Assembly (NCBI RefSeq): GCF_900188025.1
Contig: NZ_FZNO01000013.1
Span: forward strand, 1 to 64,000
Length of the DNA: 64,000 nucleotides
Reading direction: 5' to 3'
Source of the DNA: Blastococcus mobilis
GTDB taxonomy: Bacteria > Actinomycetota > Actinomycetes > Mycobacteriales > Geodermatophilaceae
Of the stretch, positions 8,202-16,649 are shown in pieces. The position numbers and the translations under genes were made by a program. The notes below the pieces were generated by a model. The model was not told the origin of the DNA. It ran no database searches and saw only the letters and a program-made list of their open reading frames with translations. How positions within the stretch are numbered: position 1 is the first letter of the stretch; the number at the start of each line of letters is the position of its first letter.

Positions 8202-10510
8202 GCCGCCTCGTGACCTGGGCGCGCCGCGCCCTCCCGATCGCGCTGGCCGTGTGCACCGTGGCGGCACTCCTCAGCACGTCGTCGGACACCACCACCCCTG
8301 CGACGCCCGAGCTGGAGTTGGCGGCCGATACCAGCCAGTTCGACGCCGGCAACATCATCAGCGACGCCATGTTCTTCGACGCCGGGGCCATGACGCCGGA
8401 GCAGATCTCGGCCTTCATCAACGCGAAGGGCGCCAAGTGCGTGCCGGCGCCCGACGGGACGCCCTGCCTGAAGGACTACCGGCAGGACACCTTCACCCGC
8501 GTCGCCGACGGCATCTGCGACGGGACGTACCACGGAGCGGGCGCCGAGTGGGCGGCGCAGATCATCTGGAAGGTCGCTCAGGCGTGCAGCATCAGCCCGC
8601 GCGTCCTTCTCGTCCTGCTGCAGAAGGAGCAGGCGCTGGTCACGGCGTCGGGCTCGAGGCTCACTCCCCGGCGGTACGAGATCGCGGCCGGCATGGGGTG
8701 CCCCGACAACGCGGCGTGCGACTCCCAGTACTACGGCTTCTACAACCAGGTCTACGCCGCTGCGCGCCAGTACCAGCGCTACGCGACCTACCCGACCCGG
8801 TACGCCTACCGCGCCGGTGCGAACAACACGATCCAGTGGGACGTCGAGACGTCGTGCGGGACCTCCGTGGTCCACATCCGGAACCAGGCAACGGCGGGGC
8901 TGTACAACTACACGCCCTACCGGCCCAATGCGGCGTCGCTCGCCGCCGGCTACGGCACCGGGAACTCGTGCTCGTCGTACGGCAACCGCAACTTCTGGCT
9001 GTACTTCACCGACTGGTTCGGCTCGACCCAGTCCCCGGGCGGGGACGCGATCCTGTCGGCCTACGCAGCACGCGGCGGCGCCGGCGGCGCGCTGGGCCCC
9101 AGCACGAGCTGGGTCCGCTGTGGTCTGGTGTTCGGCGGCTGCCTGCAGAACTATCAGAACGGAAGCATCTACTGGAGTCCCGGCTCCGGGGCGTACGCGA
9201 TCACCAACGGCCCGCTGGCCGACGGGTGGGGAGCCCTCCGCTGGGAGCAGAGCCTGCTGGGCTACCCCACCGGTGACCAGCGCTGCGGCCTGAAGGACGA
9301 CGGCTGCGTGCAGTCCTTTCAAGGCGGAGACATGTACTGGAGTCCGGGCTCCGGCGCTCAGTGGCTGGGCGGCCCCATCGGGGCCACCTGGGCCGCACAG
9401 CGGTGGGAACAGGGCCCGCTCGGCTACCCCACGGCCGACCAGCGCTGCGGCCTGGAGGACGGCGGCTGCCTCCAGCAGTTCCAGGGCGGCACCATCTACA
9501 CCACGCCCGCCACCGGAACCCGCACCCTCCTCAACGGCCCGATCGCCGACGCCTGGGGCGCCCAGAGATGGGAACAGGGCCCGCTCGGCTACCCCACGGC
9601 CGACCAGCGCTGCGGCCTGAAGGACGGCGGCTGCCTCCAGCAGTTCCAGGGCGGCACCATCTACACCGCGCCCGCCACCGGGACCCGCACCGTCCTCAGC
9701 GGCCCGATCGCCGACGCCTGGGGCGCCCAGAAGTGGGAGCAGGGCCTGCTCGGCTACCCCGCCACGGATCAGCGCTGCGGACTGAGGGACGGCGGCTGCA
9801 GTCAGACGTTCCAGGGCGGCTCCATCTCCTGGAGCCCCGCCACCGGAGCACACGCCGTCGCCGGCGCGGTCCAGACCACCTGGACCGCGCAGGGTGCGGA
9901 GTCCGGTCCCCTCGGCTACCCCCGGGGGCCGCAGGTCTGCGGCCTGAAGGACGGCGGCTGCCTCCAGCAGTTCCAGGGCGGCACCATCTACACCGCGCCC
10001 GCCACCGGGACCCGCACCGTCCTCAGCGGCCCGATCGCCGACGCCTGGGGCGCCCAGAAGTGGGAACGGGGCCTGCTCGGCTACCCCGCCACGGATCAGC
10101 GCTGCGGACTGAGGGACGGCGGCTGCAGTCAGACGTTCCTGGGCGGCTCCATCTCCTGGAGCCCCGCCACCGGAGCACACGCCGTCGCCGGCGCGGTCCA
10201 GACCACCTGGACCGCGCAGGGTGCGGAGTCCGGTCCCCTCGGCTACCCCCGGGGGCCGCAAGTCTGCGGACTGGTCAGGGGCGGCTGCCTGCAACAGTTC
10301 CAGGGCGGCACCATGTACACGACCACCACCGGGACCCGCACCCTCCTCAACGGTCCCATCGCCAACGCCTGGGCGGCACAGAAGTGGGAGCAGGGTTCGC
10401 TGGGCTACCCCACCTCGGATGCCTACGCGGTCGCCCAGGGCACAGCTCAGGACTTCGAGGGTGGTCGGCTGATCCTGGACCGGTCCACCGGCCAGGTCTC
10501 ACGGGGCTGA
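8198..10510 (+). CDS. Secreted LGFP-repeat surface protein with N-terminal wall-associated domain
   Basis: The 770-aa protein has an N-terminal signal sequence (RALPIALAVCTVAALL). A Cys-containing domain of about 250 residues follows, with ICDGTYHGAGAEWAAQIIWK, VLLQKEQALVT and FWLYFTDWFGS, of a kind found in actinobacterial surface proteins; its Glu-containing helix recalls muramidase-like folds (inference). From about residue 290 there are roughly nine LGFP repeats of 54-55 residues, each with an LGYPTxxQRCG-type core and a QxFxGGxIYxxPxTG strand. LGFP repeats (PF08310) are associated with envelope attachment. The gene starts in a GTGA overlap with its upstream neighbour. The repeats are nearly identical at DNA level. 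Confidence 0.8.
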   Translation: MSRLVTWARRALPIALAVCTVAALLSTSSDTTTPATPELELAADTSQFDAGNIISDAMFFDAGAMTPEQISAFINAKGAKCVPAPDGTPCLKDYRQDTFTRVADGICDGTYHGAGAEWAAQIIWKVAQACSISPRVLLVLLQKEQALVTASGSRLTPRRYEIAAGMGCPDNAACDSQYYGFYNQVYAAARQYQRYATYPTRYAYRAGANNTIQWDVETSCGTSVVHIRNQATAGLYNYTPYRPNAASLAAGYGTGNSCSSYGNRNFWLYFTDWFGSTQSPGGDAILSAYAARGGAGGALGPSTSWVRCGLVFGGCLQNYQNGSIYWSPGSGAYAITNGPLADGWGALRWEQSLLGYPTGDQRCGLKDDGCVQSFQGGDMYWSPGSGAQWLGGPIGATWAAQRWEQGPLGYPTADQRCGLEDGGCLQQFQGGTIYTTPATGTRTLLNGPIADAWGAQRWEQGPLGYPTADQRCGLKDGGCLQQFQGGTIYTAPATGTRTVLSGPIADAWGAQKWEQGLLGYPATDQRCGLRDGGCSQTFQGGSISWSPATGAHAVAGAVQTTWTAQGAESGPLGYPRGPQVCGLKDGGCLQQFQGGTIYTAPATGTRTVLSGPIADAWGAQKWERGLLGYPATDQRCGLRDGGCSQTFLGGSISWSPATGAHAVAGAVQTTWTAQGAESGPLGYPRGPQVCGLVRGGCLQQFQGGTMYTTTTGTRTLLNGPIANAWAAQKWEQGSLGYPTSDAYAVAQGTAQDFEGGRLILDRSTGQVSRG
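9611..10264 (+). repeat. Tandem 327-bp duplication within the LGFP-repeat coding region
   Basis: Bases 9611-9937 and 9938-10264 are two adjacent 327-bp copies that differ at only a few positions. Each encodes 109 residues, i.e. two LGFP repeats. The upstream repeat region shows a 165-bp (55-residue) single-repeat period. The unit length keeps frame, so unequal recombination would change repeat number without breaking the protein. Confidence 0.9.
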
Positions 10511-11181
10511 TCGGCCCCCGCCGGTAGGCATCGGCGCGCCGTATCGCGGCGTCGCGCGAGCCACGTGAAGCCGGGCGGTTCCACCGAGGGACGGCCCGGT
10601 CAGCCGGCGCGAGTTCGAGGCGGGACTTCAGCCCAGGCGCGGATCGAGGAGAGGGCCCGGCGCTGCCGTGGGTGCGGGCGCGGGCAGTGGTTCCCCGGCC
10701 GTACCAGCGGCTGCTTCCTCCGGCTGCGTCGCCACGGGTTCCTGTGGTCGCGGCGCGGCTCCAGCGCTTGCTGCACGCCACCCCCTTTCCGAGGCCGCGG
10801 ATCCCGCCCTGCCACGACGTCCGTGCCGGGTCGACGGACATCCACGGAACCTCTCCCCAGGCGCCGGCGCCAGGCTGCGTGCGGCGGGGCGGGCCGCGGC
10901 GACGAGCCGGAAGACTCGATCACCGCCGGCCATCCCGCCGGAGCGGCCCCTGGAGTCGCCACGCCTGGCCATGCGTCGCCGTAACCTCGCCCGCGGAACT
11001 GTCGCTCCCTGCGCCTGCTGCGCCCTCAGCAACTCCGGATGCGGAGCTCGCGCTCGGCATCCATGCCGGTCCGGCGCCTTGCGTCATCGGCATTGACGGC
11101 GCGTCGGCCCTCCGGTCGCCCAGGGAGAGGAGGGCCCGCCACCGGAGGGGGCGAGTGCCCGACGCGGGTGACGGAACTCGC
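10511..11181. other. 671-bp stretch without a supported gene
   Basis: Several short open frames exist on both strands, but they are Arg/Ala/Pro-rich, overlap each other and lack recognisable motifs, signal peptides or start-site support. The leftward frame ending near 10628 finishes with a Pro/Ala/Thr-rich tail that could be debris of an exported protein. A hairpin near 11108-11149 follows the leftward acyltransferase gene. Confidence 0.4.
11108..11149 (-). terminator. Possible terminator hairpin of the acyltransferase gene
   Basis: The arms 11108-11116 (CCCTCCGGT) and 11141-11149 (ACCGGAGGG) are perfectly complementary over 9 bp with a 24-nt loop. They lie 33 bp past the acyltransferase stop codon. 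There is no T-run, and in DNA of this GC content such pairing can arise by chance. Confidence 0.3.
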
Positions 11182-12513
11182 TCAGCGGCTCGCCGTGGCC
11201 CGGCCGGACACCGCCGCGCTCGGGACGAGGCGCTCGGTCGCGGCCTCGCGCGCCCCCGGAATGATTATGCGCGGCTTCGCCGACCCGCCTGCGGCTCGTA
11301 GCCCGTTGTCCCGGGCCGCCACCCGCCGGGCGAACCGTCGGGGCGGGCCGACCATGAGCCGCTGGCACGGCTTCTCGACCCCGTGGTGGAGGAGCGCGCT
11401 GAGGCCGAAGGCCACCAGGATGCCCAGGGGCATGAGCAGGACGAGCTCCGGAGTGAGGTGGAACCGCGTCGCCGGATCCTGCCAGGCGACGGTGAGCGCC
11501 ATTTCCAGCACGGCGAAGTGGACGAGGTAGAGGCAGTAGGAGATCCGCCCCCCGTAGACCAGAGCCGGGCGGGCGAGCCAGCGAGCGGTCCCCCGGTCGC
11601 TGACGGCGAGTGCCGCGATGAGGGCAGGAAAGGCGAGGACGGCCACGCCGTGGAAGTCGACCCCGGGGTCCCCGCCGGCTCGCCAGGACGCCCACACAGA
11701 CACGAGGACGACGACCAGCGGCGTCACCCAGGTCAGTCGAGCCGCCCATGTCTGGAGCGCGGGGGTGGTGCGCATGTCGCGCAGAGCCAAGGCCAGCAGC
11801 ATCCCGGCCGTGAAGGCGCAGGCAATGCGTAGCAACCAGTTCTGCGACCAGTCGAGGGGGCCGGTCCGGTAGGAGATGACCACGAGAGGTGTGATCGCCA
11901 AGTGTGCGAGCAAGAAGTTCATGGCCGGGTGGAGCCGGCGCAAGGGGCGGAGCAGCACAGCCAGGAGCGGGAAGGCGAGGTAGGCAAGCCACTCCGCGCT
12001 GATCGACCAGCCGGGGATGAGGTAGCTCGCCCCGAGAAGGTTGTCCTCTCCCCACATCTGCGTCATGGACAGCTGACGCACCATCGTCAAGACGTCGGCA
12101 TCGGGATGAGGACCCAGGACGTCGGCATCCCAACCGACCGACCTGAGGGTCCAGATCCAGCCCCCCATGATGACCGTCAGAACGGCCCAGGCCGGCCACA
12201 CACGGGCGATCCGGTTCCAGACGAAGCGCGCCACGACCGCCGGCGTCGGGCGGCCACCGACCTCGTCCAGATATCGGAGGGCGATGACGAAGCCGCTGAG
12301 GATGAAGAACAGCTCGACCCCGATCCAGCCGGCGTCCACGAGCGGCTCGGCGAGCGGTAGATGGTCGAGATAGGGCGTCAGCAACGAACGGAAGTGGAAG
12401 AGCACGACCCAGGTGGCGGCCACGGCACGCAGGCCGGTCAGCGCACGGATCTCGCCGCGACCGCGCTTCGTGGGGGATGCCGGCGGGATGCTCTGCGCCG
12501 TTGTTGTCACCAC
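11182..12513 (-). CDS. Acyltransferase family 3 membrane protein
   Basis: The 443-aa integral membrane protein belongs to the acyltransferase-3 family (PF01757), which transfers acyl groups such as acetyl to sugars of surface polysaccharides, peptidoglycan or antibiotics. The diagnostic N-terminal block is present: IRALTGLRAVAATWVVLFHF with the conserved His near residue 41, then GWIGVELFFILSGFVIALRY. About ten hydrophobic segments follow to near residue 390, then a basic tail; there is no SGNH esterase domain. The upstream region 12540-12600 is AT-richer and may hold the promoter. It lies in a block of envelope genes, which suggests glycan modification; the acceptor is unknown. Confidence 0.85.
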   Translation of the reverse strand: MVTTTAQSIPPASPTKRGRGEIRALTGLRAVAATWVVLFHFRSLLTPYLDHLPLAEPLVDAGWIGVELFFILSGFVIALRYLDEVGGRPTPAVVARFVWNRIARVWPAWAVLTVIMGGWIWTLRSVGWDADVLGPHPDADVLTMVRQLSMTQMWGEDNLLGASYLIPGWSISAEWLAYLAFPLLAVLLRPLRRLHPAMNFLLAHLAITPLVVISYRTGPLDWSQNWLLRIACAFTAGMLLALALRDMRTTPALQTWAARLTWVTPLVVVLVSVWASWRAGGDPGVDFHGVAVLAFPALIAALAVSDRGTARWLARPALVYGGRISYCLYLVHFAVLEMALTVAWQDPATRFHLTPELVLLMPLGILVAFGLSALLHHGVEKPCQRLMVGPPRRFARRVAARDNGLRAAGGSAKPRIIIPGAREAATERLVPSAAVSGRATASR

Positions 12514-13480
12514 TGAACCCCTCGGTCGGCTCGTGAGCCCGGACCGGTTCGTCCCGCTCGCCGACTACGCTAATCGCCTATATCCATCACAAGGAGTAAC
12601 ACAACCCCAAAACGCGGACCTCTGATTGGCAGATCCTGACTGCGCGCCACTCCACTCACAGGCGTCTCGAACCATCGGCGGGACGGCCGAAGTGAACTCG
12701 GCCGCCGCCGGCTCTCTCGTCCGCTTCCTCGCCTGCCGGCGGTGGTACGTGGCCAGGGACGCGATCAGCCGGTTCAGCCGGCCTACCTGGAGCCCTCGGT
12801 CGGCCCGGGCACGCAGCTCGGCCAGCTCCATCTCCCGCCGTGGTGACGTCGCCGGCCAGGGACTCCAGCGCGCCGGAGCAACGGCGGGCCCGCTCGAGCT
12901 CGGCCACCGCCTCCTCGCGCCAGCCGGTGATCGCGCGCCAGTGATGCGCGAGAGCCCGAGGTCTCGGCCGCGGCGGACCAGGATTCCCTCGCGGAACAGC
13001 ACCCGGTGGATCGTGATCACGTGGTGCGTCGTCCGCCATCTGAGCAGCGGCACCACAACGAGGGTCAGGAGCAGGACGAGGACCACAGCAAGGACGAGCA
13101 TCCGGAGGATGCCCTGCTGCCGGCCGGCCGGGATCATCGCCGTGCCGAACGAGACGGCACCGACGATCAGCACCAGCCGGACGACCGGCCACAAGAGGGT
13201 CAGCCAGTGCGAGCGCAGGTGCCGGACGACCTCTTCGTCCTCGACGAGCAACTTGTCCGGGTAGGGCCCTTCTCCAGGATGACGCAGCGGGCCACGGATG
13301 TCCTGAGCCCGAGCCGCGCGCGTGTCGCGCCTCCGTCCGGCTGCCCGCGCCGGGGATCCACTGGGCCCGGAGGTGTTCACGGGACTGGTGGGGCACTGGG
13401 CCCTCGAACAGCGAGGTGGATCGTTGTGCTGACGTACCGTGGCCGGGCCTGCCGCATCACGAGTACAGAGTGGATCCCCC
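12514..13480. other. Intergenic region of about 1 kb holding a gene remnant
   Basis: This gap separates the acyltransferase from the next membrane protein. Bases 12514-12640 are AT-richer and probably promoter DNA for the leftward acyltransferase. Bases 12800-13283 are a chimeric remnant of sbcC and the PH-domain gene. I see no feature in 12640-12799 or 13284-13480. Confidence 0.5.
12800..13283 (-). pseudogene. Chimeric remnant: truncated PH-domain gene copy joined to an sbcC fragment
   Basis: Bases 12941-13283 align without gaps to 6929-7271 of the intact PH-domain locus (high identity by eye, constant offset 6012). They encode PYPDKLLVEDEEVVRHL through RDLGLSRIT. The GTG start is missing and the C-terminal third is absent. 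At 12941 the sequence switches to a copy of sbcC: 12800-12935 matches 3046-3180, encoding REEAVAELERARRCSG and LESLAGDV. The sbcC part is out of frame with the PH part and has a 1-bp insertion that shifts its own frame again. Both pieces keep the orientation of their parents. A fused open frame persists, but a working protein is unlikely. Confidence 0.85.
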
Positions 13481-15484
13481 TTGACGTTCCAAACCGTCGT
13501 CGTTCCAGTCGTCAGCCTGCTGGTGCTCGTCCTTCCCGGGCTCGTCGTCGGACTTCTGGCGGCCCTACGACCCGGGGTCGCACTGGCCACCGCACCGCTG
13601 ATCACGTACGGGATCACGACCGCGGCCGCGACGGCGGCGTCGTTCGTGCCGTTCCACTGGAACGCACTCACCCTGATGATCGTCACCGCGCTCGTGGCGC
13701 TGGCGATCCTGCTGGTCCGTGTGCTGACCGGCCGGGGGTCCGGCTGGCGGAGGAGTGTGCGCGTCGAGCGCCCCGCCCGCCTGTCGTGGCGTGACTGGGT
13801 CGTCGTCGGCGGGGTCGTCTCCGGTGGCTCGCTGTCCGCCGGCGTGCTGCTCTCCGGCTTCGGCCGCTTGGCTGCGCCGAACCAGGACTGGGACTACGTC
13901 TTCCACGCCAACGCGGTGCGGTTCCTTACCGACAGCGGCGACCTGGCTCCGACAGCTCTGCGCGTGATCAACGACTGGGAGTCCGTCGACTTCTACTACC
14001 CGCACACCTTGCACGCCCTCGCCGCGACGGTCGCGCAGCTGACCGGAGCCACCCCCTTCGAGGCGCTGAACGCTCAGGCCATGCTGGTGTGCCTCATCGC
14101 GGGCGCCGGGCTGGCGATGCTGCTGCGCCGCCTCGGCGCCCCGCTCGCCGTCACGGCGAGCACCCCCCTGCTCCTGGCCGGCTTCGCTAGTTTCCCGTAC
14201 GACCTCCTGTGGCGCGGGCCGCTGCTGCCTTACGCCGCGGGCGTGGCGGTGAGCCCGGCCTTCGTGATCATCCTGGACGTCGTGCTCCAGCGTCGCTCCC
14301 CCGCGCTGGTCGTCCTCGCCGGGCTCGGCGCCGCCGGCCTCCTCGGACTGCACCCGAGTACGGCGTTGTCCGCCGGCCTGGTGGTCCTGGTGTACCTCGG
14401 GTTCCGTTGGGCGGCGCCGACGCGCACGCCGGGACGAGACGTGCTTCTGCTCGTGGCAGCTGGCGCGCTGGCGGTGGTGGCTGCCTTCCCCGCCGCCAAG
14501 GGCGCGGTGCTGAAGACGACCGGGGGCTGGGTACAGGACTGGCCGGCGATCGAGCGGCCCGGCCAGGCCGTCGGGGACCTGTTCCTCCTCAACCACGGCT
14601 CCGCCACCCCCCAGTACTGGCTGGCCGGGCTGATGATCGTCGGAGCGCTCACCCTGTACCGGGCGCGGTACCTGTGGTGGTGGGTCGGGTCTTCTGTCAT
14701 CGCCGTCGCGCTGTTCGTGCTGGCGGCCTCCTCCGACTCGAAATTCGTCACCGATCTCACCGCGCCCTGGTGGAACGACCGCTACCGTTTCGCGGCGCTC
14801 GCCGTTCTGGGCTTCGCGCCGCTTGCGGCGCACGGGCTGCTGTCCCTGGCCACCCTCGCGGCGACGGCCGTGCGCCGGGTGCTCGGGGGGCGGGCATACC
14901 GCCTGTCCTCTCGGGCGGTCACCGGCGCCATGGTTGCAGCCGGGCTGGTCGTCCTGGCGTTGATCTCCCAGGGGCTGTACGCGCCCAGCAACCAGGCACG
15001 CATCGCGGGGGCCTACCAGGACGACCGGACTCTCGACCACCACGAGGTCGCCGCGATGGAGTGGCTCGCGGAGCACTCGAGCGGTGGCGCGGTCATGAAC
15101 GACTCCAACGACGGGTCGGCCTACCTGTCCGCTGTCGCGGGCCTGCGCCCGGTCTTCGGGCACATCGTGAACCCCGGCGCGGTCTGGCTCCTGGGCGACA
15201 CGCAGCAGCTCCTGTTCGAGCGGTTCAACTGCCTCGACTCCGATCCGGCGGTCCGCCAGGCGATCGAGGAGCTCGACATCCGGTACGTCTTCCTGGGCAG
15301 CGGCTTCGTCCGGCAGGACTTCCACCGAGCCCCCGGACTGGTCGGCGTCGGGAGAGCAGCGTCGTTGCAGCTCGTGCATCAGACCACCGGGGTTCGCATC
15401 TACGAGGTGGACCTGACCGAGACGCCGGTCGAGCCGGTCCCCGCGTGCGACCGGTCGGAGTCCGACGGAGACATGACCGGCTGA
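13481..15484 (+). CDS. Large polytopic membrane protein, DUF6541-like
   Basis: The product of about 667 aa has some 12 or more hydrophobic segments (starting VVVPVVSLLVLVLPGLVVGLL) and a C-terminal soluble region of about 150 residues with AAMEWLAEHSSGGAVMNDSN. The WDYVFHANAVRFL and HPSTALSAG motifs recall the DUF6541 family of actinobacterial membrane proteins. These resemble GT-C-fold glycosyltransferases, and envelope polysaccharide assembly is a reasonable guess. The start is uncertain: TTG at 13481 puts the first membrane segment at the N-terminus, while GTG at 13439 would add 14 residues. It converges on birA with a gap of about 30 bp. Confidence 0.65.
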   Translation: MTFQTVVVPVVSLLVLVLPGLVVGLLAALRPGVALATAPLITYGITTAAATAASFVPFHWNALTLMIVTALVALAILLVRVLTGRGSGWRRSVRVERPARLSWRDWVVVGGVVSGGSLSAGVLLSGFGRLAAPNQDWDYVFHANAVRFLTDSGDLAPTALRVINDWESVDFYYPHTLHALAATVAQLTGATPFEALNAQAMLVCLIAGAGLAMLLRRLGAPLAVTASTPLLLAGFASFPYDLLWRGPLLPYAAGVAVSPAFVIILDVVLQRRSPALVVLAGLGAAGLLGLHPSTALSAGLVVLVYLGFRWAAPTRTPGRDVLLLVAAGALAVVAAFPAAKGAVLKTTGGWVQDWPAIERPGQAVGDLFLLNHGSATPQYWLAGLMIVGALTLYRARYLWWWVGSSVIAVALFVLAASSDSKFVTDLTAPWWNDRYRFAALAVLGFAPLAAHGLLSLATLAATAVRRVLGGRAYRLSSRAVTGAMVAAGLVVLALISQGLYAPSNQARIAGAYQDDRTLDHHEVAAMEWLAEHSSGGAVMNDSNDGSAYLSAVAGLRPVFGHIVNPGAVWLLGDTQQLLFERFNCLDSDPAVRQAIEELDIRYVFLGSGFVRQDFHRAPGLVGVGRAASLQLVHQTTGVRIYEVDLTETPVEPVPACDRSESDGDMTG

Positions 15485-15513
15485 GGTCGCGGTGGCCACT
15501 ACTCCCGCGTCCC

Positions 15514-16350
15514 TCAGTGGCCGGCGGAGCGCCGAACGTGCCGGACGTCGCCGGAGGCCAGCTCCACCTGCCCCCCAGGCGTGGCCACCACGAGCCGGCC
15601 GTCCCAGTCGACCGCCGTCGCCGTGCCCTCCAGCGTCGAGCCGTCCGGCAGGCTGACGACGACGTCGGTGTCCACGGTCGAGGACCAGGCGAGGTAGTCC
15701 CGGGCCAGCCCGGACGAGATCGGGTCGCCGAGGGCCGCCGTCCACTGCAGGTAACGCCGCTCCACGGCGCGCAGGAAAGCCAGGAGCACCGGTGCCCGAT
15801 CCACCGTCGCGGCGGTAAGCCGGGACAGGGAGGTGCCGGTGTCGGGCAACTCGGCCGCCGTCGTCGACACGTTGAGCCCCACGCCCACGACGACCGCCGT
15901 CCCACTGCTCTCGGCCAGGATCCCGGCCAGCTTCCGGCCGTCCAGGGCCAGTAGGTCGTTGGGCCACTTCAGCGACGCTCGGACGCCCGTCACCTGGCCG
16001 ACCGCCTCGGCCAGCGCCACTCCCGTCAGGAGGGGCAGCCACCCCCGGCGGGCGGCGGGCACGTCGGGGCGCAGCAGGAAGGAGACGGTCAGCCCGGCGC
16101 GCGGCGGGGAGGTCCAGACGCGGTCCAACCGGCCGCGGCCGGCGACCTGGTGCTCAGCCACGAGCACTGCACCCTCGGGTTCGTCGGCCGCGGCGGCGGC
16201 CACCAGCGCAGCGTTCGTGGACCCGATCTCGGGCACCACCTCCAGCGAGCGCCAGAGGCCGCTGTCCCGGGTCAGGGCTGTGGAGAGCGCCGGCCCGTCG
16301 AGGGCCGGGCGCTCCAGGTCGGACCATCGGGACGAGGGCGCGTCGGACAC
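15514..16350 (-). CDS. birA: Biotin--[acetyl-CoA-carboxylase] ligase BirA
   Basis: This 278-aa enzyme makes biotinyl-AMP and attaches biotin to the carrier lysine of AccA, encoded about 8.5 kb away. Family motifs are STNAALVAAA, the adenylation loop VAEHQVAGRGRLDRVWTSP and LKWPNDLLALDGRKLAGIL. There is no N-terminal helix-turn-helix, so it is a monofunctional ligase rather than a repressor. The GTG start at 16350 lies 6 nt from a TAGCGT box (16357-16362), consistent with leaderless transcription. The birA-accD-accE-maf-accA order is conserved in actinobacteria, although here membrane-protein and DPA genes interrupt it. Confidence 0.93.
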   Translation of the reverse strand: MSDAPSSRWSDLERPALDGPALSTALTRDSGLWRSLEVVPEIGSTNAALVAAAAADEPEGAVLVAEHQVAGRGRLDRVWTSPPRAGLTVSFLLRPDVPAARRGWLPLLTGVALAEAVGQVTGVRASLKWPNDLLALDGRKLAGILAESSGTAVVVGVGLNVSTTAAELPDTGTSLSRLTAATVDRAPVLLAFLRAVERRYLQWTAALGDPISSGLARDYLAWSSTVDTDVVVSLPDGSTLEGTATAVDWDGRLVVATPGGQVELASGDVRHVRRSAGH

Positions 16351-16649
16351 TCCCTCACGCTACGGCCGCGGCCGGCGACGGATCGGACGGGCAGTCGCCG
16401 AAGACCGGATGGGCACGAACGGCGCGTCGGTTCTGTCCGGCGAGGGACCTGCGCGCCCTGTGCGTCAACCTCCTCCGGCCCCTGGGAATCACGAGCCCCG
16501 GTCGCCCCGTGCGCCGCGGTCGGGACGATCGGCCGGGGTAATCTGGCCGCGACAACGGCGGCGACCCTCCGGTCGATGCGGGTCTCCCGACCTCCGCCCG
16601 GCATGACCTCTCGGTAACCGAATGCGCCGCGGGCGACGACACCCCCGAG
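16351..16649. other. Divergent promoter region of birA and the following membrane protein
   Basis: No gene is visible here. The birA -10-like TAGCGT sits at 16357-16362 on the minus strand. At the right edge an inverted repeat, GTGTCA at 16650-16655 and TGACAC at 16664-16669 with 8 bp between, coincides with the most upstream candidate start of the next gene; it may be an operator if the real start is further downstream. Confidence 0.35.

Noticed and set aside
9611-10264. Possible CRISPR-like or satellite repeat
   Set aside because: The units are contiguous, 327 bp long, in frame and encode LGFP repeats. There are no short repeats with unique spacers.
10565-11096. Small genes between the LGFP protein and the acyltransferase
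   Set aside because: Competing frames on both strands are basic or Pro/Ala-rich with no conserved motif, signal peptide or start-site support.
12565-13686. A real fusion protein of PH domain plus extra C-terminal region
   Set aside because: The C-terminal half is an out-of-frame copy of sbcC, the PH start codon and C-terminus are missing, and nothing supports expression, so I treat it as a remnant.
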